A DNA stretch of 64,000 bases from Altericroceibacterium indicum. Lineage in GTDB: Bacteria > Pseudomonadota > Alphaproteobacteria > Sphingomonadales > Sphingomonadaceae. Positions within the stretch are counted from its first letter, which is position 1. Each line of letters starts with the position of its first letter. The stretch spans positions 682,001 through 746,000 of the forward strand of contig NZ_WTYQ01000001.1 in the NCBI RefSeq assembly GCF_009828105.1, in the 5' to 3' direction. Made by a program: the position numbers and the translations under genes. The notes beneath the pieces were generated by a model, which saw nothing but the letters and a program-made list of their open reading frames with translations, had not been told where the DNA came from and ran no database searches. This document shows, piece by piece, positions 37,975 to 45,969 of the stretch.

Positions 37975-38390
37975 CTGAACTTCTCCTGTAATTCGAGCAG
38001 TTTAAGCGCCGCATTTGCAGCATCTGCACCCTTGTTAGCTTGGGCAGGATCAGCGCGGACAATAGCCTGTTCCTCATTTTCCGTAGTGAGGATGCCATTA
38101 CCGATTGCGATCCCGTCCATGGTGAGGGCCATGACGCCACGAGCGCTTTCTCCAGCAACGATTTCGAAATGATAGGTTTCCCCACGGATCACGGCACCAA
38201 TTGCGACGAAGCCGTCGTAACGCCCTGTTTCCACTGCCATGGCAATGGCCGCAGGAATTTCCAGGGCACCCGGAACCGTCAGAATTTCAACGTCATGCCC
38301 TGCATCTTCGAGCACCTTGCGCGCACCAGCGATCAGCATATCGTTGAGGTGATCGTAAAAACGTGCTTCAACTATCAGAAATTGAGACAT
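37971..38390 (-). CDS. ribH: 6,7-dimethyl-8-ribityllumazine synthase
   Basis: Penultimate enzyme of riboflavin synthesis, 139 residues. The family blocks are [44 protein letters not shown] with the active-site His, and [16 protein letters not shown]. It is the short form usual in alphaproteobacteria. It is the first gene of a small minus-strand group with the aldo/keto reductase and a membrane protein. No FMN riboswitch was recognised upstream. Confidence 0.95.
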   Translation of the reverse strand: MSQFLIVEARFYDHLNDMLIAGARKVLEDAGHDVEILTVPGALEIPAAIAMAVETGRYDGFVAIGAVIRGETYHFEIVAGESARGVMALTMDGIAIGNGILTTENEEQAIVRADPAQANKGADAANAALKLLELQEKFR

Positions 38391-38595
38391 AAATTCTCCT
38401 GCATATTTGTTTTTTTTGCGCCGCTAGGTTTGAAGTTCAGACGGGTTTCATATCCGGTATTGGCGCAAAGGTTATGATTGCCATGCGCGTTATCACAGCG
38501 ATGGATGATGACAATGGGCGCACGATATTTTGCTTTTCGGTAAGGTTGCGGGATTGGGGCTTGAAAGATAACCGGCCGACCAGCATGAAGGGCCT

Positions 38596-39105
38596 GTGTC
38601 AGAACTTAAACCAGATAGCGCCGTTCTTGAGGCGTTTCGCGACGGTATGCGTCATGTCGCATCCACCGTATATGCAGTTACCACCAGTTATGGTGGGAAA
38701 CCTTTTGGCATTCTGGCGACCGCGGTCAGCTCGCTGAGCTTCGACCCTCCGTCGCTGCTGGTTTGCATCAATCAATCTGCATCGTTGCATGAGCCGCTGG
38801 CCCAAGCAGAAGTGTTTTGCGTCAATGTGATGGGCTTGGCGAACCGCGATGTGGCAGATAATTTCATGTCTTCCAAGTCGCCTGAAGACCGCTTTTCAGT
38901 TGGGGAGTGGGAAGATAGTCATGGCGTTCCAGTGCTTGCAAATGCCCAGTCGAGCTTTGTTTGCCGGGTTGCACATCGCCATGAATTTGGCACGCACACG
39001 ATTTTCATTGGTGAATTGATTGACGGTCATCACCGGGAGGATGCTGTTCCTCTGACGTATTATAACCGGCATTATATCGACATTAGCCGAGCGCCTGATC
39101 GTTAA
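38596..39105 (+). CDS. flavin reductase-like domain protein
   Basis: A 169-residue FMN-binding split-barrel protein of the flavin reductase (HpaC/RutF) type. Typical blocks are GMRHVASTVYAVTTSYGGKP, TAVSSLSFDPPSLLVCIN, FCVNVMGLANRDVADNF and HTIFIGELIDGHH. Such enzymes reduce free FMN or FAD with NAD(P)H for partner monooxygenases, but no monooxygenase is nearby. The start is GTG at 38596, with GAAGGG a few bases upstream. Proximity to ribH may be chance. Confidence 0.88.
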   Translation: MSELKPDSAVLEAFRDGMRHVASTVYAVTTSYGGKPFGILATAVSSLSFDPPSLLVCINQSASLHEPLAQAEVFCVNVMGLANRDVADNFMSSKSPEDRFSVGEWEDSHGVPVLANAQSSFVCRVAHRHEFGTHTIFIGELIDGHHREDAVPLTYYNRHYIDISRAPDR

Positions 39106-39126
39106 ATCTCATTGTTTTGAGTCAAT

Positions 39127-39154
39127 AAACGGCCGCTCTGTGAAGCGGCCGTTT
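39127..39154. terminator. bidirectional terminator
   Basis: AAACGGCCGCT (39127-39137) and its complement (39144-39154) with a six-base loop and flanking A/T lie between the convergent flavin reductase and SDR genes. Confidence 0.88.
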
Positions 39155-39171
39155 TACGTGTTTTGTGATAT

Positions 39172-39900
39172 TCAGCCACGGCCGAGGAACGGGATCTTGT
39201 TCTGAACCACCAGACCTTCATAGAAATTGAGGTGATCGGGCAGGTCGCACATGTGGATGATCACATCGGCAATATCTTTGGGATCAGCGGTCAGTTCATC
39301 ATCCAGCTTCACAGCGCCTGGGGCGATTTCGGTTGCCACAATGCCGGGATGGAAAATCGAGACTGCGATATTGTCTTCCCGTCCATCAATAGCGAGTGCA
39401 CGGGTGAGGCCATCGAGACCCCATTTGCTGGCCGCATAGGCCGGGCTGTTCTGACGGGGTACGCGAGCAGATATTGAGCCGACATTGATAATCCGGCCAT
39501 GCCCTGTTCCTTTCATCACCCGGATTGCGGCGCGGGCGCAGAGAAAGGCAGAGGTGAGGTTTGTGTCGATAACTTTGCGCCAGAGATCGAGTTCCAGTTT
39601 GTCCGCCGCCGTGCTGTCAGCGATACCGGCATTATTGATCAACACATCAACCGAACCGAATTTTGCCATCGCCTGGTCGAACAAATTCTGCACTGCTGCT
39701 TCGTCTGTCACATCAGTGGCGACGGCCAAGGCTTGGCCGCCCATATCTTCGATGCGCTTGACCAGAGCTTCAAGCCGTTCAGCGCGGCGCGCTGCCAGAA
39801 CAACTTTGGCGCCCTTTTCAACGAAAGAAATAGCGCAGCTTTCACCAATGCCTGAACTGGCACCTGTCACAACGGCAACACGGCCCTGCAATATACTCAC
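39172..39900 (-). CDS. short-chain dehydrogenase/reductase
   Basis: A 242-residue classical SDR. The cofactor motif TGASSGIG is near residue 12, NNAG in the middle, the Ser of NVGSISA and the YAASK catalytic pair follow, and the segment PGIVATEIAPG closes the site. AARRAER after the second strand suggests NADP preference. The GTG at 39900, seven bases after GGAGG, gives MSILQGRVAVVTG. The closest general class is YdfG-like serine/3-hydroxy acid dehydrogenases; the substrate is unknown. Confidence 0.9.
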   Translation of the reverse strand: MSILQGRVAVVTGASSGIGESCAISFVEKGAKVVLAARRAERLEALVKRIEDMGGQALAVATDVTDEAAVQNLFDQAMAKFGSVDVLINNAGIADSTAADKLELDLWRKVIDTNLTSAFLCARAAIRVMKGTGHGRIINVGSISARVPRQNSPAYAASKWGLDGLTRALAIDGREDNIAVSIFHPGIVATEIAPGAVKLDDELTADPKDIADVIIHMCDLPDHLNFYEGLVVQNKIPFLGRG

Positions 39901-40130
39901 CTGACATCCTCCATATTGATTTGTTTGAGCACCGCTTAGCATTCCAGCAGCACCTCGCAACAATTATTCCGGATTTTGTCAATTTGATAGTCTGGGCAGT
40001 ACGGCTTTTCATCGGATGCTGTCATCATAACTGCTCCATGATAGAGGGGTAAGGCTAACATGAAGCAGAACTTTCTTGTCATGCGCTGTCTATTTCCCAT
40101 CTGTGTGCATTACGCCGCAGTGCAGTACAC

Positions 40131-41342
40131 ATGATGGAACATGGAATGACGCAACCCACCCTCAGTTTGAAGAATGCGCGGATGGCGCTTCTTGCCTTGG
40201 CTACAGGCGGGTTTGCCATCGGAACGAGCGAATTCGCCTCAATGAGCTTACTTCCCCAAATGGCGAAGGGGCTTGGAGTTGATGAACCAACAGCAGGTCA
40301 TGTCATCAGCGCTTATGCGCTCGGGGTGGTTGTAGGGGCGCCTCTCATTGCGGTTTTGGGCGCAAGATTTTCAAGGCGTTTGCTTCTCATCGCATTGATG
40401 GGCTTCTTCGCACTTGCGCATTGCCTGACCGCCTTTGCGCCTGACCTGAATTGGCTTCTAGGTGTCCGCTTTTTGAGCGGCCTTCCGCATGGCGCTTATT
40501 TTGGTGTCGGCTCTCTGGTGGCTGCGTCACTCGTGCCGCGCTCTCAGCGCACACAGGCTGTGGCACGGATGATGCTGGGTCTGACCAGTGCGACGATTGC
40601 GGGCGTGCCGTTCGCCAATGTTATCGGGCAGTCTTTCGGGTGGCGGTGGTGTTTCACCATTGTGGCTGTGCTGGCCTTTATTACCGCCATGATGATCCTG
40701 CGTTTTGTGCCACGTGACACAGAAGATCCGGATGCCAGCCCTTTGCGGGAGTTGGGCGCATTAGCCAAACCACAAGTGTGGCTAACGTTGTTGATTGGAG
40801 CGATTGGCTTTGGCGGTATGTTCTCCGTTTACACCTATCTGGCTTCCACGCTCACCGAAGTGACCGGGGCCAGCAGCTCAATGATCCCTGTGGCTCTGGC
40901 GCTGATGGGGGTGGGCATGACCATTGGCACGCTTGTATGTTCATGGGCTGCCGACAGGGCCTTGATGCCTGCTGCTGGCGTAACGCTGGTCTATGCCGCT
41001 ATCGTGATGTCGCTCTACACCATAGCATCGCATCACTTGTCATCGATGTTGATGATTATCGTGTTGATCGGTGGGGTAGGGGGGCTGTCCTCCATCCTCC
41101 AGACACGCTTGATGGATGTGGCAGGTGACGCGCAGACCCTTGCTGCAGCGCTCAACCACTCTGCCTTCAATGCCGCGAATGCCTTGGGGCCATGGTTGGG
41201 TGGAATGGCGATCACTGCCGGCTATGGTTGGGAATCGACGGGCTGGGTTGGTATGGGGCTTGCCATCGGTGGATTGCTGATATGGTTTGCTTCCCTGATG
41301 CTGGGTCGAAGTGAAGCGCGGCGCAAAAAGCTTCCTGCCTGA
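40131..41342 (+). CDS. MFS efflux transporter (AraJ/YdhP-like)
   Basis: A 403-residue major facilitator with about 12 membrane helices and a short cytosolic N-terminus. The early GTSEFASMSLLPQMAKGLGV and ISAYALGVVVGAPLIAVLGARFSRR match the DHA1-type sugar and drug efflux group, and RFLSGLPHGAYFGVGSLVAASL is the AraJ-type third and fourth helix block. ATGs at 40131, 40134 and 40146 are possible starts and none has a strong ribosome site. The substrate cannot be told. It ends at a strong terminator. Confidence 0.9.
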   Translation: MMEHGMTQPTLSLKNARMALLALATGGFAIGTSEFASMSLLPQMAKGLGVDEPTAGHVISAYALGVVVGAPLIAVLGARFSRRLLLIALMGFFALAHCLTAFAPDLNWLLGVRFLSGLPHGAYFGVGSLVAASLVPRSQRTQAVARMMLGLTSATIAGVPFANVIGQSFGWRWCFTIVAVLAFITAMMILRFVPRDTEDPDASPLRELGALAKPQVWLTLLIGAIGFGGMFSVYTYLASTLTEVTGASSSMIPVALALMGVGMTIGTLVCSWAADRALMPAAGVTLVYAAIVMSLYTIASHHLSSMLMIIVLIGGVGGLSSILQTRLMDVAGDAQTLAAALNHSAFNAANALGPWLGGMAITAGYGWESTGWVGMGLAIGGLLIWFASLMLGRSEARRKKLPA

Positions 41343-41361
41343 GCACCTTCTTGATTCAGCT

Positions 41362-41405
41362 AAGGAAAAGCCCCGGTCGGATTATTTCCGCCGGGGCTTT
41401 TCCTT
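41362..41405. terminator. bidirectional terminator
   Basis: A perfect 15-bp stem, AAGGAAAAGCCCCGG (41362-41376) with its complement at 41391-41405, lies between the convergent MFS and ferredoxin reductase genes and is flanked by T-rich sequence. Confidence 0.92.
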
Positions 41406-41429
41406 GCCGAATATTGCCGGATGGGGCGA

Positions 41430-42251
41430 TCAATCGACGAAAGCGCGTTCGATCACAAACTGGCCAGGAGAGGAATTTGACCCCTCGATAAAGCCTAGCT
41501 TTTCAAAATAGGCTTCAAAATCACGGATCATCGCCATGCTGCCGCACAGCATGATGCGATCGGTTTCAGGATCGAAATACTTCCGGTTGAACATCGTGTC
41601 CTGGAAAATCGTGCCATCATCGATCAACTGATGGATGCGCCCTCTGGTGTGGAATTCTTCGCGGGTCACAGTTGGCACATAGGCAAACTGTTCCTTGGCT
41701 TCGTCTTCCACCAGCGGATCACCTTCGAGGCGGCTTTCGAGTGTTTCACGGAAAGCCAGATCGCTGACGCGGCGCACTGAATGCACCAGCACGATCTTGT
41801 CAAACATATCATAGATGTCCGGATCGCGAATGATGCTGAGGAATGGCGCAAGGCCAGTACCGGTGGAGAGGAGAAACAGGCGCTTGCCGGGCAGCATGGC
41901 GTCAGTCACCAGTGTGCCTGTAGGCTTGCGGCCGAGATAGACCTGATCGCCGGGCTGGATTTTCTGAAGCTTGGAAGTAAGCGGGCCGTCTGGCACCTTG
42001 ATGGACAGAAATTCGAGTTCTTCAGCATAAGACGGGCTGGCAACCGAGTAGGCGCGCAGGATTGGCTTGCCGTTTTCACCTGGCAAGCCAATCATCACAA
42101 ATTCACCAGAACGGAACCGGAAGGAATCCGGGCGCGTGATGGTAAAGCTGAAAAGATGTTCATTCCAGTGTTTGACTGAAAGTACCTTCTCAACCGTAAG
42201 CGCCTTGGTTTCAGTCAGCGGTTCCTTAATGCTCGTATCGTTGCTCGTCAC
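41430..42251 (-). CDS. fpr: ferredoxin--NADP reductase
   Basis: FAD enzyme moving electrons between NADPH and ferredoxin or flavodoxin, 273 residues, bacterial type. FAD-binding RAYSVASPSYAEELEF, the NADP site STGTGLAPFLSIIRD, LCGSMAMIRD and the C-terminal FVIERAFVD are all present. The start is a GTG at 42251; GGAGG lies somewhat far (13 bases) upstream. Such enzymes often respond to oxidative or iron stress, but no operator was firmly identified. Confidence 0.93.
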   Translation of the reverse strand: MTSNDTSIKEPLTETKALTVEKVLSVKHWNEHLFSFTITRPDSFRFRSGEFVMIGLPGENGKPILRAYSVASPSYAEELEFLSIKVPDGPLTSKLQKIQPGDQVYLGRKPTGTLVTDAMLPGKRLFLLSTGTGLAPFLSIIRDPDIYDMFDKIVLVHSVRRVSDLAFRETLESRLEGDPLVEDEAKEQFAYVPTVTREEFHTRGRIHQLIDDGTIFQDTMFNRKYFDPETDRIMLCGSMAMIRDFEAYFEKLGFIEGSNSSPGQFVIERAFVD

Positions 42252-42825
42252 AGTGTCTCATTGCCTCCATGCTTGAGGAGAATGGTTTGCGGGCCGCTTT
42301 GTGGAACCGAAGCTCTCAGCGTCACCGCATATGTTCAAATGCCGCCCGTCACGGGAAGCGAAGATAGAAGCGCTTTTTAGCCAATCCTTTGTGATTGCGC
42401 GTCAATTTTATCCTGAGCAACACATCAGTCAGGCTCAACAAGAGCTACATCCATAAAATAAGGCCAGTGCTCAGCTAGTCTTTGCGATCGCTCACGTCCA
42501 GCCAGTAAGCTGCGGACTTATCTTGTGCGGCTGACAGTTTATCTTGCCTTCATCGTAATCCTCATGCGCTTGCGGAGCGGAAATGGCGAGGAGTGCACAT
42601 TTAAGCTAATGATAATAATTTGCAACTTTCAGTCTGCCGCAGTCCCTTCACCACATTTGAGGATCTGAAATTATTTTCGATTAACCATATTGTATGTCAA
42701 AGATAGGGCTAGCGAGATGATGTGGGGCTGAAACAGTTTGTTTTTTACAGCTTCGTGTTAAGAACTTTTACTTACAGTCTGATATAGGCTCGGTTTAGCA
42801 AGATTAACCCTTAATTTCCGGTTTG
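42252..42825. other. 574-base intergenic region, AT-richer, no gene seen
   Basis: This stretch separates divergent fpr and the propeller-type diguanylate cyclase. No open frame with coding character, tRNA or strong terminator was seen. It presumably holds both promoters. The right half is AT-rich with several TTAA-like tracts, and at 42606-42625 there is an AATGATAATAATTTGCAA-like patch faintly resembling an iron-regulator site. Confidence 0.6.
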
Positions 42826-45800
42826 ATGTGTAACCTTATGCGGCATGAAATGCGAAATTGGAAATTCCTTCACGCGCTGGCTCTACGTATATTAACTTTG
42901 CTTTTGCTTAGTTCGCTCTGGCCAATTGCCGCTTACGCACAAAGTGGATGGACCGGGTGGCAGACACCTTCTTTCATCTTGTTCGACAAGCAATCAGGTC
43001 TTCCGCATTCTACTACTACTGCCCTTGCACAAGACACAGCCGGTTTCATCTGGATTGGCACACGGGGTGGTTTGGCGCGATTTGATGGCCAACGATTTCA
43101 GGTGTTCAAGCAAACCAATGATAAAAAGGGTAGCCTGACAGATAACTATATCCGTACACTTATGGCTCTGCCTGATGGCAAGCTGTTGGTTGGAACAAAT
43201 GTAGGTGGGTTGCTGCGATTTGATCCTGCGACCAATAATTTTACCCGGTTGGGCACGAAGTCTACCGGCTTTGGTGAACGCATCTATGGTTTATCAACGG
43301 ATGGGAAAGGCGGGGCGTGGATCGCAACCGAGCGAGGGGTTCATCACCTCCTGCCCAATTCCAACACCATTACCAACGTATGGCCTGCCGAAGGTGTCGT
43401 GGGGCGTGCATTCTCTGTATTGCAGGATGAAACGGGTGCATTGTGGATCGGATCGGGCGATGGGCTCTATGTCCGTCGGCCGGGAGCCAGTAGAATCGAG
43501 CGGCTGACATTTGCAGGAGAGATTGGTGCAGCGCTTGATCAGGATATCTGGGCTCTTATGCGCGATAGCAAAGGCAGGCTCTGGGTTGGCTCGGGCACTG
43601 ATGGTGTAGTTATTATAGAGGGAGACAAAGCCAGCCAGATCGCTGCCCTCAAAGGCAGTTCTGCCTATATCAAACATAGCACTGTGAGGGCGATCTCTGA
43701 ACTTCCAGATGGAAAGATCTGGATTGCTACGGATGGAAGTGGGGTCATTACTCTTGACCCATCGCTCCAGAATCCCGTCGCCTTGCGGAACAACCCCGAG
43801 CGCGCCAATTCCATTGCCAGCGACACAATCAGAGCGGTGTTGAAAGACGATCAGGGTGGCGTGTGGGCCGCTACGGAATTGGGGGCCAACAGAACCTTCT
43901 CTCGTACCCCAAAGATATTCACCATTTCAGCAGGTATGCCAAATCCGCGGCGATCGTTGATCAGCAATGAAGTGCGTGGTTTGTTGGTGACCCACGATAA
44001 TCATATCTGGACTGGTTTCAGTAATGGCCTGATCGATGTGATTGATCGGAAGGCCGGAACGGTCCACCATTTACGGGTTACGGGTCGCCATCAAGGCCAG
44101 GACGTTAAAGCCCTTGTCGAAGCGCCGGATGGGAAAATACTGGTTGGGGCTAGGGGGCTGGTCGAATTTGATCCGAACACTTTCCGGCAAACATCGATCA
44201 ATTTGCCCGAGCTCGAAGGTAAGCCTATTATTGCACTTCGGTTTGTTGGCAACAGTTTGCTAGTTGGCACCTATTCCGGGCTATTTGTCTGGGATCGTCA
44301 GAAAAATAAAATCACACACTACATTCACAAGGATCATGATCATTACAGCCTTGTGAATAATGAAGTGATGAACATCAATGTTATTGGTGATCAGGTCTGG
44401 TTGTCTACTTCGGGAGGGATTAGTAGGTTCAACATAAAGACAGGAAGGTTCACAAATTTCTTTAATGTCAGTGGCGACCCTTTCAGCCTCCCGCAGAATT
44501 ACTCTAGTTCGATTTTGACTGCTGCTGGCAAAATGTGGGTTGGTACCTATGGTGGCGTTGCGGTGGCTTCGTTGAATAATCCGAAGCCGCGTTTCACTGC
44601 AATTACCGAAGACGATGGCCTAAGCGGCAACGATGTCTCGGCACTTCTGCTCGACAACAATGGAAAGGTTTGGGTTGCAAGCTCGAACGCCTTGTCGGTT
44701 ATCGACGCCAGAACGAAATCTGTCAGAACTGCGAGTAAAACGGATGGCGTGCCTGTCACGACATTCAATCGCTTTACTGCAGCACGTCTTCCTGATGGCA
44801 GCTTGATGTTCGGTGGATCGGCGGGCTTGACTGTGGTCCAGTCTGTGATTGCAAATGAGAAACAGGTCAGCGCAGCTCAACTCACTCCCACTACGTTGGA
44901 AGTAAATGAGCGTCTCGTACCGTTGGGCGCGACAATTTCTGACCAATTGCCAGCATTATCTGCCAGTACGCGGAGTGTGCGAATTGGATTCTCGCTACTG
45001 GATTACTCTGCACCTCGCGAAATACGCTACAGTTACAAGCTCGAAGGTTTTGACAAAAATTGGATTAGCGTTCCTGCCGGAATGGCGGCAACGGCTGCTT
45101 ATACCAATTTAGCCAGTGGCCCTTACACGCTTCGGCTTAGAGCACAGGTGCCTGGGCTCAGTGGTGTCACGCTGGAGCGTAAGATCAATTTTGAAATCGC
45201 GGCGCAGTGGCATGAACATTGGATCGTGAGGGGGGCCATCGTGGCATTGGTCATGCTGGCTGTGTTCGGGCTGGTCCAGCTTCGCGTAAGGCTGCTTCGG
45301 CGGCAGGCAAACATTTTAGAAAAGCAAGTTCAAGAACGCACGCGAGCTTTGTCCGATGCGAATACGCGCCTTGATCAATTGGCGCGGACCGATCCGCTGA
45401 CCGGATTGCTGAACCGTCGGCACCTAACTGAGTTGCTCAGCATAGAGCATGACCGTGCAACGCGGCTGGGTTCGGAATTTGCCGTCATATTGATCGATTT
45501 GGATCACTTCAAATCGGTCAATGATAAATATGGGCATCACACCGGGGATACCGTTTTGGAGGCTACTGCGCGCATTATGCAAACTGAGGTGCGCTCGATT
45601 GACAGCGTGGCCCGTTATGGCGGCGAGGAGTTCCTGATCCTCATGCCGGGTGCATCAGTTGAGCAGGCGGCTGCAATAGCAGAGAGGGTTCGGACAAAAA
45701 TTGCTGAGATGCCGTTCTTTGCCGATGAAATAATGTTCAATATCAGCGTCAGTTGCGGTGTTGCTGCTTGGGAACGTGCGGAATCGACGGTTTCACTCAT

Positions 45801-45897
45801 GCGCCGGGCAGATAGAGCGCTCTATGCGGCAAAGTCGGCGGGCAGGAATTCGGTTCGTCAGTCCTTGTCAAAAAGCCTTGCGCATAACGAATTCTAA
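42826..45897 (+). CDS. two-component-propeller diguanylate cyclase
   Basis: A 1023-residue hybrid sensor. A signal peptide ending AYA precedes QSGWTGWQ. Then comes a periplasmic beta-propeller built from about a dozen repeats of the reg_prop type (G.IW.GT.GGL.RFD and variants, residues 50-690). A Y_Y_Y domain (about 725-800, YSYKLEGFDKNW) follows, one membrane helix near 810-835 and a coiled-coil linker. The C-terminal GGDEF domain has active-site GGEEF and an RxxD inhibitory site (RSID) five residues earlier, so it probably makes c-di-GMP with product feedback. Starts are possible at TTG 42823 and ATG 42826, 42838 and 42847; the true one is uncertain. Confidence 0.93.
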   Translation: MCNLMRHEMRNWKFLHALALRILTLLLLSSLWPIAAYAQSGWTGWQTPSFILFDKQSGLPHSTTTALAQDTAGFIWIGTRGGLARFDGQRFQVFKQTNDKKGSLTDNYIRTLMALPDGKLLVGTNVGGLLRFDPATNNFTRLGTKSTGFGERIYGLSTDGKGGAWIATERGVHHLLPNSNTITNVWPAEGVVGRAFSVLQDETGALWIGSGDGLYVRRPGASRIERLTFAGEIGAALDQDIWALMRDSKGRLWVGSGTDGVVIIEGDKASQIAALKGSSAYIKHSTVRAISELPDGKIWIATDGSGVITLDPSLQNPVALRNNPERANSIASDTIRAVLKDDQGGVWAATELGANRTFSRTPKIFTISAGMPNPRRSLISNEVRGLLVTHDNHIWTGFSNGLIDVIDRKAGTVHHLRVTGRHQGQDVKALVEAPDGKILVGARGLVEFDPNTFRQTSINLPELEGKPIIALRFVGNSLLVGTYSGLFVWDRQKNKITHYIHKDHDHYSLVNNEVMNINVIGDQVWLSTSGGISRFNIKTGRFTNFFNVSGDPFSLPQNYSSSILTAAGKMWVGTYGGVAVASLNNPKPRFTAITEDDGLSGNDVSALLLDNNGKVWVASSNALSVIDARTKSVRTASKTDGVPVTTFNRFTAARLPDGSLMFGGSAGLTVVQSVIANEKQVSAAQLTPTTLEVNERLVPLGATISDQLPALSASTRSVRIGFSLLDYSAPREIRYSYKLEGFDKNWISVPAGMAATAAYTNLASGPYTLRLRAQVPGLSGVTLERKINFEIAAQWHEHWIVRGAIVALVMLAVFGLVQLRVRLLRRQANILEKQVQERTRALSDANTRLDQLARTDPLTGLLNRRHLTELLSIEHDRATRLGSEFAVILIDLDHFKSVNDKYGHHTGDTVLEATARIMQTEVRSIDSVARYGGEEFLILMPGASVEQAAAIAERVRTKIAEMPFFADEIMFNISVSCGVAAWERAESTVSLMRRADRALYAAKSAGRNSVRQSLSKSLAHNEF

Positions 45898-45969
45898 GGG
45901 GGTAGGGTATGGCATTCCCAGCCTAAAGAAGTCGCTCTTGCCGTGCCTGTCAGGTGCAATGATTGATGA

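Noticed and set aside
42606-42625. Fur-like box upstream of the propeller diguanylate cyclase and fpr
   Set aside because: The match to a 7-1-7 or 19-bp site is poor and it lies over 350 bases from fpr, so chance in AT-rich DNA is more likely.
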